DNA of 64,000 nucleotides from Sanguibacter gelidistatuariae (GCF_900096585.1 NZ_FMYH01000005.1:1-64000); one strand, 5' to 3'; counted from the first letter of the stretch, positions 35,021-44,575 are shown. Program-made: numbers and translations. Notes: a model not told the origin generated them from the sequence alone.

Positions 35021-36057
35021 TTGAGGCGCTCCCAGTAGCTCGGGCCAACGGGCTCGTCGAAGTCGTCTTGTGCAACGAGGTAGCCCTCGTCGTCAACCAT
35101 GATCGGGAGCTGAGGCAGCGGGCGCTTCGCAGGACCGAAGACGACCTTCGCGCCGTCAGCCACGTCGAAGGTCGACTGGTGGCAGGGGCACAGCAGGTGG
35201 TGCGTCTGCTGCTCGTACAGGGCGACCGGGCAGCCGACGTGGGTGCAGATCTTGGAGTAGGCCACGATGCCGTCGTAGGACCAGGACTTGCGTTCCTCGG
35301 TCTCCTTGAGGATGGCTGGGTCCAGGCGGACCAGCAGCACGATCGCCTTCGCCTTCTCGGCGATCCAGTGGTGGCTGCGGCGCTCCTCGGCGGGGACGTC
35401 GGGGATCACGTGGACCACGGAGCCGATCGTCAGGTCCGAGGCCTTGATCAGGCGCCCGGTGGGGTCGATCGCCAGACGCGTGCCGGGCTTCCAGATCGTG
35501 TGCTTGAACTTCGAGATGTCCCAGTCGCCGCCGACCGAGCTGATCAGCGGGACCACGATGGTCAGCGGGAACAGTGCGAGGGCCGTGACGACGGCACCCT
35601 GGAGGACGGGGCGGCGGGCGATGCCGGAGTCGGCGGCGCCTTCCTTGAGGACAGCGACGGCCGCCTCGCGGACGTCGTCGGCGCTGCGCTGGGCGTGGCG
35701 GTCCTCGGACTTCTCGTGGTCGGACATGAGCGTCTTGGCCCAGTGCACGGCGGCGAGACCGATGCCCATGAGCGCGAAGAACATTCCCAGGCCGAGCGCG
35801 AGGTTGGCGTTGCGGACGCTCGCCGTGGTGCCCTCGGGGCGGATCGCGAAGTACGCGATGAGCATCCCGATGGTGCCGACGATGGAGATCACGAAGAGGA
35901 TGACAACCTGAGCCTCGGCGCGCTTGGCGGCCTTCGGGTCCTTGTCGGCCATGCGCAGCTTGTGCTCGTGCATGCCCGGGTCGGGGAAGCGGTCCAACTC
36001 GGACGCACCGGTTCCGGCGACGTCCACAGCGTTCTCTGGGTTCTTGGGCTCGCTCAT
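35017..36057 (-). CDS. qcrA: Cytochrome bc1 complex Rieske iron-sulfur subunit
   Basis: It moves electrons from quinol at the Qo site to cytochrome c1. The 346-residue protein has the three-helix N-terminal extension typical of actinomycetes (VVILFVISIVGTIGMLIAYF, LALGLGMFFALMGIGLAAVH and VVTALALFPLTIVVPLI). The 2Fe-2S ligands are CTHVGCPVAL and HLLCPCHQSTFD. The ATG at 36055-36057 overlaps the qcrC stop by ATGA; the longer upstream frame lies inside qcrC and is rejected. Confidence 0.96.
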   Translation of the reverse strand: MSEPKNPENAVDVAGTGASELDRFPDPGMHEHKLRMADKDPKAAKRAEAQVVILFVISIVGTIGMLIAYFAIRPEGTTASVRNANLALGLGMFFALMGIGLAAVHWAKTLMSDHEKSEDRHAQRSADDVREAAVAVLKEGAADSGIARRPVLQGAVVTALALFPLTIVVPLISSVGGDWDISKFKHTIWKPGTRLAIDPTGRLIKASDLTIGSVVHVIPDVPAEERRSHHWIAEKAKAIVLLVRLDPAILKETEERKSWSYDGIVAYSKICTHVGCPVALYEQQTHHLLCPCHQSTFDVADGAKVVFGPAKRPLPQLPIMVDDEGYLVAQDDFDEPVGPSYWERLK

Positions 36058-36833
36058 GACGACTTGGCTCCGATCCACACGGCACACCCGATGAGGGAGC
36101 CGATTCCGACGATCCAGATCCACAGGCCTTCGCTCACGGGGCCGATGCCGCCGAGGTCGAGGCCGCCGGCGGACCCTTCACGCTGCTCGACGAGGTAGGC
36201 GATGACGTCGCGCTTCTCCTCGGGGGTGATGGTCGCGTCGTTGAAGACAGGCATGGACTGCGGGCCGGTGAGCATGGCCTCGTAGATGTGTGTCGGGGTG
36301 GTGTCCGTCAGGGCGGGTGCGAACTTGCCCTCGGACAACGCGCCGCCGGCGCCGACGGCGTTGTGGCACATGGCGCAGTTCGTACGGAAGATCTGGGCGC
36401 CCATGGACGGGTCTCCGAGCGCGGGGTCGACCTGCTCGGCGGTCGGAGTCGAGGGGCCAGGGCCGAGCGAGGCGACGTAGGCGGCCAGCTGGCTCGTCTG
36501 CTTCGCGTCGAACTGGGCCGGCTTGGCCTCGGCCTGGGGGCCGTTCATCGCCATGGGCATACGCCCGGTGCCGACCTGGAAGTTCACAGCGGCAGAACCG
36601 ACGCCGATCAGCGACGGCACCTCGTCTCGACCTTCGGCGTTGACGCCGTGGCAGGTGGCGCAGTTGGCCAGGAAGAGTTTTTCGCCTGCTGCGATGTCGT
36701 CGGTGGCTGCGGTGTCGGCGCTAGCCGACGTGGGTGCCAGGGCGGCGTACAGGCCGCCGGTCACCAACAGCGCCAGCAGCAGCAGCACGACCGGTGTGAA
36801 CCGGTGGTGTCGGCGGGCGGCGAGTGCCTTCAC
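36054..36833 (-). CDS. qcrC: Cytochrome bc1 complex diheme cytochrome c subunit
   Basis: A fused diheme cytochrome that links bc1 directly to the aa3 oxidase in actinomycetes, which lack soluble cytochrome c. The 259-residue protein has CATCH and CAMCH heme sites, an N-terminal membrane helix (FTPVVLLLLALLVTGGLYAA) and a C-terminal anchor (LWIWIVGIGSLIGCAVWIG). I chose the GTG at 36831-36833 over one 18 codons upstream. VKALAARRHHRFTPVVLL matches the start of streptomycete QcrC, and GAGGA lies seven bases upstream. Confidence 0.94.
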   Translation of the reverse strand: MKALAARRHHRFTPVVLLLLALLVTGGLYAALAPTSASADTAATDDIAAGEKLFLANCATCHGVNAEGRDEVPSLIGVGSAAVNFQVGTGRMPMAMNGPQAEAKPAQFDAKQTSQLAAYVASLGPGPSTPTAEQVDPALGDPSMGAQIFRTNCAMCHNAVGAGGALSEGKFAPALTDTTPTHIYEAMLTGPQSMPVFNDATITPEEKRDVIAYLVEQREGSAGGLDLGGIGPVSEGLWIWIVGIGSLIGCAVWIGAKSS

Positions 36834-36914
36834 GGATAGATCCTCGTCTCGCAAGTGGGGGGAGGGCAGTGTGGTCAGGGTGCTCACGTCGAGACGAGAG
36901 CGAGGTGGGGCGTG

Positions 36915-37556
36915 CTACTGAAGGAAGTAGATGATGCCGAAGAGGGCGATCCACACCACGTCGACGAAGTGCCAGTAGTACGACACGACGATCGCGGTGG
37001 TGGCCTCGTGGTGGCCGAAGTCCTTCGCAGTGAAGGACCGGCCGAGCAGGACGAGGAAGGCGATGAGCCCGCCGATCACGTGCAGGCCGTGGAAGCCCGT
37101 CGCGAGGAAGAAGACGGAACCGTAGGGGCTGGAGGAGATCGTGAGCCCGGCTTCGACGAGCTCGGAGTACTCGTAGATCTGACCGGCGACGAAGAACGAA
37201 CCCATGATGTAGGTCAGGGTTATCCACTCGTTCATGCCCCAGCGGTTGACCTGGAAGATCGACCCGGTCCGGCGGGGCTGGAGCCGCTCCGCGGCCCAGA
37301 CGCCCATCTGGCATGTCACCGATGACAGGACCAGGACGCAGGTGTTGATCAACGCGAAGCTCAGGACCAGATGCTCGGTTCCCTCACTCCACTGGTCAGC
37401 AGGGATCGTCGCACGGACGGTGAAGTACATCGCGAAGAGGCCCGCGAAGAACATGAGTTCACTCGCGAGCCACACGATGGTTCCGACCGAAACGGGGTTC
37501 GGTCGGTTCACACTCACGTGGAGTTGGGCGTTGGGCGCAGCCGTTGCAGTCGACAC
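36915..37556 (-). CDS. ctaE: Cytochrome c oxidase subunit III
   Basis: A structural subunit of the aa3 oxidase. The 213-residue protein has five helices, including [20 protein letters not shown] and [19 protein letters not shown], and ends [20 protein letters not shown], all typical of actinomycete CtaE. The GTG at 37554-37556 gives [12 protein letters not shown] as the N-terminus and has CATAAT seven bases upstream. An ATG three codons earlier (37565) is the alternative. It is the first gene of ctaE-qcrC-qcrA-qcrB and is divergent from a response regulator gene. Confidence 0.94.
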   Translation of the reverse strand: MSTATAAPNAQLHVSVNRPNPVSVGTIVWLASELMFFAGLFAMYFTVRATIPADQWSEGTEHLVLSFALINTCVLVLSSVTCQMGVWAAERLQPRRTGSIFQVNRWGMNEWITLTYIMGSFFVAGQIYEYSELVEAGLTISSSPYGSVFFLATGFHGLHVIGGLIAFLVLLGRSFTAKDFGHHEATTAIVVSYYWHFVDVVWIALFGIIYFLQ

Positions 37557-37820
37557 GTTAATCATTATGGCCGATGTTGGCGCATGTTTGGGTCCTAAGA
37601 CCCACCGTTTCGCAGGGTTGAATCTCACAATGACTGCAGAACAACGGTTCCGGGTGCCACCTCGTGACGAAACACCAAGTACTGTCACGAAAATAGGGGT
37701 ACTGGCGTGCCAAGATGCTCATAGGCGCGCACCTTCCCGCCCGAGTCGACGTCGTTGACGCCGTCTCAGCAGCGGGCAGGTGCGCGGACCCATCCGTTTC
37801 ACACGATCGCGAGGATGCTC

Positions 37821-38216
37821 ATGCCTACCATTCTTCTTTACAGCGACGACCGCACCGTGCGCGAGGAGGTTCGGGGCGCAGTCGGCCAGGTGGACGGCGC
37901 CGGTGAGGCGATCGTCTGGATCGACGTCGCGACCTACGACGAGGTGATCAAGAGGGCCGACGCCGGAGGCCTCGACATGTTCGTGCTCGACGGCGAGGCG
38001 GACAAGGTCGGCGGGATGGGCATCTGCCGCCAGCTCAAGAACGAGATCTTCAACTGCCCGCCCGTGGTGCTGCTGACCGGCCGCCCCCAGGACGCCTGGC
38101 TGGCCTCGTGGTCGTTGGCGGACGCGGCAGTGCCGCGTCCGCTCGACCCGCTCGACCTCCAGAAGGCCGTGCGCACCGTGCTCGCCGAGCCGTTGCGCCA
38201 GGGTTCGGGCCTGTGA
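37821..38216 (+). CDS. Stand-alone response-regulator receiver domain
   Basis: A 131-residue CheY-like domain with no output domain. The acidic pair is in [13 protein letters not shown], the phospho-acceptor is Asp57 (MFVLDGEAD) and the switch Thr is in [12 protein letters not shown]. The conserved Lys is replaced by Arg ([10 protein letters not shown]). No histidine kinase gene lies nearby. GAGGA stands just before the ATG at 37821. The stop overlaps the trpD start (GTGA), so the two are co-translated. It is divergent from ctaE. The function is unknown; the Lys-to-Arg change may alter phosphorylation response. Confidence 0.85.
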   Translation: MPTILLYSDDRTVREEVRGAVGQVDGAGEAIVWIDVATYDEVIKRADAGGLDMFVLDGEADKVGGMGICRQLKNEIFNCPPVVLLTGRPQDAWLASWSLADAAVPRPLDPLDLQKAVRTVLAEPLRQGSGL

Positions 38217-39268
38217 CCGACCGGTCGGCGTCCTTCACCTGGCCCGACCTCACCTCCGCGCTCATCGCCCGTGAAGACCTCAGCGCCGAGCAGACCGCCT
38301 GGGCCATGGACACGGTGATGTCCGGGGCCGCGACCCCGATCCAGCTGGCCGGCTTCCTCGTCGCGCTGCGCGCCAAGGGTGAGACCGTGGCCGAGCTGTC
38401 CGGGTTGGCCGACTCGATGCTTGCCCACGCGACCCCGCTGCGGGTCGCCGGCAGCACAGTCGACATCGTGGGGACCGGCGGGGACCGGGCGCACACGGTG
38501 AACATCTCGACGATGGCCGCGATCGTGCTGGCCGGCGCCGGGCTCAAGGTGGTCAAGCACGGGAACCGCGCGGCGTCGTCGTCGTCGGGGGCTGCCGACG
38601 TGCTCGAGGCGCTGGGGATCCGGCTGGACCAGCCCGCCCAGCGGGTGGGGGAGATCGTCGAAGAGGTGGGGATCACCTTCGCCTTCGCGAACGTCTTTCA
38701 CTCCTCGATGCGGCACGCCGCGCCCGCCCGTGGCGGTCTGGGCCTGCCGACGGCGTTCAACTTCCTCGGGCCGCTGACCAACCCCGCGCAGCCGCGGGCG
38801 ACCGCGGTCGGCGTCGCCGACGTCCGGATGGCCCCGCTCGTGGCCGGGGTGTTCGCCGGACGTGGCACCCAGGCGCTGGTCTTTCGCGGTCACGACGGGC
38901 TCGACGAGCTCGCCGCGTCGTCTCCGGCCGACGTCTGGGAGGTGCGCGACGGCGTGGTCACCCAGCACCTGCTCGACCCGGTCGCCGACCTGGGCCTGGC
39001 CCCGATCACGATCGAGGACCTGCGCGGGGCGGACGCCGCTTACAACGCCGGGGTCGCCCGGGCGACGCTCGACGGGGCGCGGGGCGCGGTCCGGGACACC
39101 GTGCTGCTCAACGCCTCAGCCGCGATGGTCGCCGACGCGAGCCTGCCGGGGACCGCCAGCGGTTCCTTGGCGGACCGCTTGATCGCGGGGATGGCCCACG
39201 CGGCGCGTGCCGTCGACTCCGGCGCGGCCCGCGACGTGCTGACGCGCTGGGCGGCCGTCGCCGGCTGA
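38213..39268 (+). CDS. trpD: Anthranilate phosphoribosyltransferase
   Basis: It joins anthranilate to PRPP in tryptophan synthesis. The 351-residue protein has the PRPP loop [18 protein letters not shown], the motif [20 protein letters not shown], the anthranilate region [16 protein letters not shown] and [14 protein letters not shown]. The GTG start overlaps the preceding receiver gene's stop. No other trp gene is present here; trpD apart from the trp operon is common in actinomycetes. Confidence 0.96.
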   Translation: MTDRSASFTWPDLTSALIAREDLSAEQTAWAMDTVMSGAATPIQLAGFLVALRAKGETVAELSGLADSMLAHATPLRVAGSTVDIVGTGGDRAHTVNISTMAAIVLAGAGLKVVKHGNRAASSSSGAADVLEALGIRLDQPAQRVGEIVEEVGITFAFANVFHSSMRHAAPARGGLGLPTAFNFLGPLTNPAQPRATAVGVADVRMAPLVAGVFAGRGTQALVFRGHDGLDELAASSPADVWEVRDGVVTQHLLDPVADLGLAPITIEDLRGADAAYNAGVARATLDGARGAVRDTVLLNASAAMVADASLPGTASGSLADRLIAGMAHAARAVDSGAARDVLTRWAAVAG

Positions 39269-39293
39269 CGGGCGCGAGGCGCCCGACCGCGCG

Positions 39294-39330
39294 AAAAGGG
39301 CTGCCCGGCGAGAGCCGGACAGCCTTTTTT
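39294..39330. terminator. Rho-independent terminator after trpD
   Basis: A G+C stem with a GAGA loop is flanked by AAAA on the left and TTTTTT on the right. It serves trpD and, in the other direction, the convergent AsnC-domain gene that ends at 39330. Confidence 0.9.
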
Positions 39331-39611
39331 CAGTCTTCGAGGCCGAGGGCGAAGGCCGCGTCGAGGTCCTTGCTGGAGAACTCCCGGAAGGCCAGGTAGG
39401 TCCGGGTGCGTTGGACGCCGGGGACCTTGCTGATCTTGTCCGCGATGATGTCCGCGAACTCGTTGTGGTCGGTGACGTGCACCATGGCGATGAGGTCGAC
39501 CTCACCGGTCACCGAATACACCGCCGACACGCCGGGAACCTCGGCGATGGCCGTCGCGGCCTCCGGGATGAGTGCCTGGTCAGTGTCGATCATGACGATG
39601 GCGGTAGGCAT
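39330..39611 (-). CDS. Stand-alone Lrp/AsnC ligand-binding (RAM) domain protein
   Basis: A 93-residue protein that consists only of the effector-binding domain of Lrp/AsnC regulators. VPGVSAVYSVTGEVDLIAMV and EFADIIADKISKVPGVQRT are the typical alpha-beta sandwich motifs. There is no helix-turn-helix. Such proteins form oligomers that bind amino acids and may modulate full-length Lrp proteins. GAGGAG is placed properly before the ATG at 39611. The start lies 22 bases inside the end of the upstream exonuclease gene. Being opposite trpD suggests, without proof, an amino-acid signal. Confidence 0.9.
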   Translation of the reverse strand: MPTAIVMIDTDQALIPEAATAIAEVPGVSAVYSVTGEVDLIAMVHVTDHNEFADIIADKISKVPGVQRTRTYLAFREFSSKDLDAAFALGLED

Positions 39612-41608
39612 GGTGTGCTCCTCTGGCGGGGGTCGAGCCTGCTCGTTTCGCCCGCGCGGCCGGTGGGCTGTCCCCAGTATGACGGCTCCGGATCGGGGGC
39701 GTGAGCAGGGCGAGGAGCAAGGTCGTGAGCAAGGCCGGGTGCCGACCGGGAGACGACCTCGGCGGTCGAGGTGTTGACGACGTGCCGCTCGGTCCCGCGC
39801 ACCGGACAGGACTGCGGGTCGCTCACGTCGACGAGGCGGACGCCGGCGCCGGCCAGCCACTCGATGATCAGGTCGCTCTCCTCCGGGTGGCACGCGGGAG
39901 CCGGCCACGTCGGGGGTGGAACGTGCTCCGCCGAGGCCACCGCGGAGGCGACGGTCGCGAGCGGGTCGCCGGTGCGCGCGCAGAGCGCCGTCGCTGCGAG
40001 TCGGCCGTGGCGCACCACGACGATCTCCCACCCACCGCCGGTGGCCGGACGCGCCGCCACGAGCTGGCGGCAGGTGCTCAGCGGCGCGAGCCGCTGCGCC
40101 CGGGCCGCGCCCGAGAGGTAGGCCTCGAGCCGGTCCCGGTCGGCGGCGGCGTCCTCGAAACGTTCGTCGCGGACCAGGGTGGCGATCCGCCGGGAGAGGG
40201 CATCCACGACCGGTCCGGCGTCGCCGGCCATCGTCGCGCGCAGGGCATCGATCACGTCGGGATAGCTGACGGGGCCGTGGTCTGTGGGCACGCACGGCGC
40301 GCTGCAGCGCCCCATCTCGGCCAGCGCGCACGCGGTCGCCGTCGCCAGCGGCACGACCGGCAGCCGGCCTCCGCACTGCCGCACCTGGTGAGCGGCCTGC
40401 AGGGCCTCGACGGCGGCCACGGCGCGCGACCGGGAGGTGAAGGGGCCGATGTGCGGCTCGGTGGCCCAGCGGGGCTCCTGCGCCGCCGCCACGCCCGTGC
40501 CCGCGGTCGGGGGTTCCCGCACGACGGTCAGCCGCGGATGGGCCTCCGCGGTGAGGCGCACCCAGTGCATCCGCTCGGGGTGCTTGGACCGCTGGTTGTA
40601 CCGCGGTGCGTGCTCGGTGATCATCCGCAGCTCGCGCACCCGTGACTCCAGCTCGGTCGCGCAGGGGATGGCCCGGACCGAGGATGCCAAGCGAATCATC
40701 TCGGTCATCCGTCGCCGCTTCTCAGCCGCCGTGAAATAGCTGCGGACCCGCTTGCGCACGTGGGTCGACGTCCCGACGTAGAGCACCTCGTCGCCGGGGC
40801 CGATGAACATGTACACCCCGGGACCGTCGGGGAGGCCGTCGGCGAGGTGACGGCGACGGCGGATGTCGGGCGGGACGGGGTCGGACGCACCGGCGAGATC
40901 TTCGAGGGTGGTGACCCCGAGCGGGGCCAGCCGCTCGAAGAGGGCATGCATGACGTCGACCGTCGCCCGGGCGTCGGACAGAGCCCGGTGGTCGGGGGTG
41001 ATCGTGGCCCGGAACAGCGCGGCCAGTGTCCCGAGCTTGTGGTTGGGGGCCTCGTCCCGGGTGACGAGCCGGCGGGCGAGCGGGACGGTGTCCAGCACCT
41101 GGTTGCCCGGCCATGTCAGGTCCATCGCGACGGTCGCCGCGCGCAGGAAGGAGATGTCGAAGGGCGCGTTGTGGGCGACGAGCACGCAGGACCGGGCGAA
41201 GTCGAGGAAGGAGGGCAGCACCGCCTCGATCCGTGGCGCGGAGGCGACCATGGCGGTCGTGATCCCGGTGAGCCGGGAGATGAAGGCGGGAATCGGCATG
41301 CCGGGGTTGACCAGGGTCTGGAACTCCCCGATCACCTCCCCGCCGCGCACCTTGACCGCGCCGATCTCGGTGATGGCGCTGTCCTTGGGCGAGCCGCCCG
41401 TCGTCTCGAGGTCGACCACGACGAAGGTGACCTCGTGCAGGGGAGTGCCCAGCTCATCGAGGGCGAGCTGGACCGGGCGCCCGGCCGGGAACGGGAGGTC
41501 GCCGGAGACCAAGACGACTGGACTTGAGACGACGGAGAGCCGGCGACCCGCCTCCCGGGCTCCGGGGGCGGGTCGCGGCTCATGGGTCCACGACCGAGGA
41601 TGCATCAT
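39590..41608 (-). CDS. DEDDh exonuclease fused to GIY-YIG/UvrC-like nuclease region
   Basis: A 672-residue two-part nuclease found in actinomycetes. The N-terminal DnaQ-like domain has FVVVDLETTGG (ExoI), LVAHNAPFDISFLR (ExoII) and HRALSDARATVDVMHAL (ExoIII, DEDDh type). The GIY-YIG domain begins DGPGVYMFIGPGDEVLYVG. Then a UvrC-like Cys cluster (MGRCSAPC) and a UvrB-contact-like helix (DERFEDAAADRDRLEAYL) appear. It probably acts in DNA repair alongside UvrC. The ATG at 41606-41608 is preferred since TATCCT lies six bases upstream; the frame's earlier start is in noncoding sequence. Confidence 0.88.
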   Translation of the reverse strand: MMHPRSWTHEPRPAPGAREAGRRLSVVSSPVVLVSGDLPFPAGRPVQLALDELGTPLHEVTFVVVDLETTGGSPKDSAITEIGAVKVRGGEVIGEFQTLVNPGMPIPAFISRLTGITTAMVASAPRIEAVLPSFLDFARSCVLVAHNAPFDISFLRAATVAMDLTWPGNQVLDTVPLARRLVTRDEAPNHKLGTLAALFRATITPDHRALSDARATVDVMHALFERLAPLGVTTLEDLAGASDPVPPDIRRRRHLADGLPDGPGVYMFIGPGDEVLYVGTSTHVRKRVRSYFTAAEKRRRMTEMIRLASSVRAIPCATELESRVRELRMITEHAPRYNQRSKHPERMHWVRLTAEAHPRLTVVREPPTAGTGVAAAQEPRWATEPHIGPFTSRSRAVAAVEALQAAHQVRQCGGRLPVVPLATATACALAEMGRCSAPCVPTDHGPVSYPDVIDALRATMAGDAGPVVDALSRRIATLVRDERFEDAAADRDRLEAYLSGAARAQRLAPLSTCRQLVAARPATGGGWEIVVVRHGRLAATALCARTGDPLATVASAVASAEHVPPPTWPAPACHPEESDLIIEWLAGAGVRLVDVSDPQSCPVRGTERHVVNTSTAEVVSRSAPGLAHDLAPRPAHAPDPEPSYWGQPTGRAGETSRLDPRQRSTPCLPPSS

Positions 41609-41614
41609 GCAGCG

Positions 41615-41620
41615 AGGATA
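41615..41620 (-). promoter_or_regulatory. Predicted -10 (TATCCT) of DEDD/GIY-YIG gene
   Basis: The minus-strand TATCCT lies six bases before the ATG at 41608 and supports that start. Confidence 0.55.
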
Positions 41621-41651
41621 TGCCGCGTCACTGACACCGTCGGCCCAGCGG

Positions 41652-43463
41652 TCAGTCGCCGTGGTTGACGCTCGCGTAGATCGCGTCGATCTCCGAGGCA
41701 AAGTCCTTGATCACGAGCGCACGCTTGACCTTGAGCGAGGGGGTCAGGTAGTCGTTCGCGATCGTGAAGTCGGTGTCCAGCACGGAGAACTTGCGGATCG
41801 ACTCCGCCCGGGACACCGCGCGGTTGGTCCGCTGCACAGCGGCGTCCAAGGAGGCAAGCACGTCCGGGTCGAGCGCAGCCTGCCAGACGGTCATCGTCTC
41901 CTTGCCGTGCGTGGCCAGCCAGCCGGGCAGCCCCTCGGGGTCGAGGGTGATCAGCGCCCCGATGAACGGCTGGTTGTCACCGACCACCACCACCTGGCTG
42001 ATCAGCGGGTGCGCACGCAGCCGGTCCTCGAGGACCGCCGGGGCCACGTTCTTGCCGCCAGCGGTGACGATGATCTCCTTCTTGCGCCCCGTGATCCGCA
42101 GGTAGCCGTCGTCGTCGATCGTGCCGAGGTCCCCCGAGCGGAACCAGCCGTCGAGGAAGGCGTCCTCGGTCGCCTTCGGGTTGTTCCGGTATCCGCGGAA
42201 GACGTGCGGCCCCTGGATGAGGATCTCGCCGTCGTCGTCGAGCTTGAAGGCGTGGCCAGGGAGCGGGGGGCCGACCGTGCCGATCGTCCCGGTCTCGGGG
42301 AGGTTGACGCTCGTCGGAGCGGTCGTCTCGGTCAGGCCGTAGCCCTCCAGGACTACCAGGCCCACCCCACGGTAGAAGTGCCCAAGACGTTCCCCAAGTG
42401 CCGCGCCACCGGAGACGGCGTAGCGCGCCTCGCCGCCGAGCGCGGCCCGGATCTTCTTCAGGACGAGCGCATCGGCGACCTTGTGCCGCAGGCGCAGCCC
42501 GATTCCTGGACCGCCGGGGGCGTCCAGGGCCCGCGAGTAGGTGATGGCCGTCGCGGCTGCCCAGTGGAAGAACTTCGCCTTCCCAGCGAGGGCGGCCTTC
42601 TGCTCGGAGGAGTTGTAGACCTTCTCGAAGACCCGCGGGACCGACAGGATGTACGTCGGGTGGAACGTGCTCAGGTCGTCCATCAGCGTCTTGGTGTCCG
42701 GTGTGTGCCCCATGACCGAGCCGGCCGGGACCACGAGGACGTGGATGAAGCGCGCGAAGACATGGGCGAGCGGCATGAACAGCAGCGTGCGGCGTCGGCC
42801 GTAGTTGAGGACGTCGGCGAGACGCTCGCTCGCGTTGACGGTCAAGGAGTAGAAGTTCTCGTGCGTCAGCTCGGCGCCCTTGGGGCGCCCCGTGGTGCCC
42901 GACGTATAGATGACCGTGGCGACGTCGGCGAGGACGGCCAGGGAGCGGCGCCGGGCGATCTCGTCGTCGGGCACCTCGGCCCCGGCCAGGACGAGGGCGT
43001 CCATCCCGCCCTCGTCGATGACGTGGAGGGTGTCCAGGGTGGGAGCCGCGGCGCGCACCTCGGCGACCGTCTCGGCGTGCTCGGGGGTCTCCACCACGAG
43101 GAGCCGGACCGAGGAGTCGGTGAGGATCCATTCGACCTGCTCGGCGCTCGAGGTCTCGTAGAGAGGGACCGTCACGGCCCCGGCGGCCCAGATCGCCCAG
43201 TCCAGCAGCGACCACTCGTACCGGGTCCGGGACATGATGCCCACGGAGTCGCCGGGGTTGATGCCCTGCGCCACGAATCCCTTGGCGACGGCGACGACCT
43301 GAGCATCGAACTCGCTCGCGGTGACCGGGACCCAGGTCCCGGACGGGTCCTTGCGCTCCATGAGAGGTTTGTTGCCCGACGTCGCGACCCGTGCTGCAAG
43401 CAGATCATTGAGATTCTTGCTCGGATCGACGGTGATCAGGGCGGCTGTGCGGAACTCGTCCAT
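41652..43463 (-). CDS. Long-chain fatty-acid--CoA ligase (FadD15-like AMP-binding)
   Basis: It activates fatty acids to acyl-CoA through an acyl-AMP. The 603-residue protein carries VIYTSGTTGRPKGAELTHEN (P-loop-like motif), VLEGYGLTETTAPTSVN, GWFRSGDLGTIDDDGYLRI and GRKKEIIVTAGGKNVAP (hinge and core motifs). The C-terminal catalytic Lys region KVKRALVIKDFASEI is present. The start ATG at 43461-43463 has GGAG seven bases upstream. It lies next to glk and plsC, so a role in lipid synthesis or recycling is likely. Confidence 0.94.
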   Translation of the reverse strand: MDEFRTAALITVDPSKNLNDLLAARVATSGNKPLMERKDPSGTWVPVTASEFDAQVVAVAKGFVAQGINPGDSVGIMSRTRYEWSLLDWAIWAAGAVTVPLYETSSAEQVEWILTDSSVRLLVVETPEHAETVAEVRAAAPTLDTLHVIDEGGMDALVLAGAEVPDDEIARRRSLAVLADVATVIYTSGTTGRPKGAELTHENFYSLTVNASERLADVLNYGRRRTLLFMPLAHVFARFIHVLVVPAGSVMGHTPDTKTLMDDLSTFHPTYILSVPRVFEKVYNSSEQKAALAGKAKFFHWAAATAITYSRALDAPGGPGIGLRLRHKVADALVLKKIRAALGGEARYAVSGGAALGERLGHFYRGVGLVVLEGYGLTETTAPTSVNLPETGTIGTVGPPLPGHAFKLDDDGEILIQGPHVFRGYRNNPKATEDAFLDGWFRSGDLGTIDDDGYLRITGRKKEIIVTAGGKNVAPAVLEDRLRAHPLISQVVVVGDNQPFIGALITLDPEGLPGWLATHGKETMTVWQAALDPDVLASLDAAVQRTNRAVSRAESIRKFSVLDTDFTIANDYLTPSLKVKRALVIKDFASEIDAIYASVNHGD

Positions 43464-43602
43464 TCTGGCTCCAGTGACAGTGGTCGATAGTGGGTAGACC
43501 ATACCCAGTGATCGAGTGCGCGGGCGCACACCGGAGGTGAGTAGGCTTCAGGCGAGTCGCACGAGTATGTGCACACTACGAGGTGAGGCAGGAAACGGAT
43601 TC

Positions 43603-44547
43603 ATGTACGCCATCGGGGTCGACATCGGCGGGACCAAGATCGCGGCCGGAGTGGTCGACGAGCAAGGAAACATCCTTGCCCAGACGCGGGTCAGCACGGA
43701 GCCCGACGACGCGTCGAGCATCGACCAAGCCATCTCCGACGTCTACCGTGAGCTGTCCAAGGACTATGAGGTCGGTGCGATCGGCCTCGCCGCCGCCGGC
43801 TTCGTCAGCCCGGACCGGACGTCGGTGCTCTTCGCCCCGAACATCGCCTGGCGCGACTACCCGATCGCTGACCGCGTGGCCGCGCTCATCGGCACAGACG
43901 TGCCGATCGTCGTGGAGAACGACGCCAACGCCGCCGGATGGGCAGAGTTCCGCTTCGGCGTCGGGCAGCAGGCCAGCGACATGCTCATGCTCACGGTCGG
44001 TACCGGCCTGGGCGGCGCCATCATCGTGGACAACAAGCTTGTGCGCGGGCGCTGGGGCGTAGCTGCCGAGGTGGGTCACATGCGCGTGGTCCCCAGCGGG
44101 CACTACTGCGGCTGCGGCCACGAGGGCTGCTGGGAGCAGTACGCCTCCGGTTCCGCGCTCGTGCGCGACGCCAAGGCCGCAGCGATCGCCCGCCCGCGCG
44201 AGGCTATCGCGATCCTCGACCTCGCCGAGGGGCAGGTCGAGGCGATCACCGGCCCGCTCGTCACGCGTGCGGCCCAGTCCGGCGACCCGCTCTCGATCGA
44301 GCTGCTCGCCGACCTCGGCCGGTGGATCGGGGAGGGAGCCGCCTCGGTCGCCGCCCTGCTCGACCCTGAGCTCATCGTCATCGGCGGCGGCGTGGGTGCA
44401 GCGGGTGACCTGTTGCTCAAGCCTGCCCGTGAGGCCTACGGCTCGGCCCTGCCCGCTCGTGGGCACCGCCCCGAGGCGCGGATCGAGCTGGCCGCACTGG
44501 GCAACGAGGCCGGGATCGTCGGCGCGGCCGACCTGGCCCGGATCTAG
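43603..44547 (+). CDS. glk: ROK-family glucokinase
   Basis: It phosphorylates glucose to glucose-6-phosphate. The 314-residue protein has the phosphate loop AIGVDIGGTKIAAGVV, the sugar motif VVENDANAAGWAEFRFG, GTGLGGAIIV and the ROK zinc motif YCGCGHEGCWEQYASG. There is no N-terminal helix-turn-helix, so it is an enzyme rather than a repressor. The ATG at 43603 has AGGAAAC upstream. Streptomycete GlkA has the same length. It is divergent from the acyl-CoA ligase. Confidence 0.94.
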   Translation: MYAIGVDIGGTKIAAGVVDEQGNILAQTRVSTEPDDASSIDQAISDVYRELSKDYEVGAIGLAAAGFVSPDRTSVLFAPNIAWRDYPIADRVAALIGTDVPIVVENDANAAGWAEFRFGVGQQASDMLMLTVGTGLGGAIIVDNKLVRGRWGVAAEVGHMRVVPSGHYCGCGHEGCWEQYASGSALVRDAKAAAIARPREAIAILDLAEGQVEAITGPLVTRAAQSGDPLSIELLADLGRWIGEGAASVAALLDPELIVIGGGVGAAGDLLLKPAREAYGSALPARGHRPEARIELAALGNEAGIVGAADLARI

Positions 44548-44575
44548 CCCGTTCCAGAGCGCACCTAGCAGCCGG

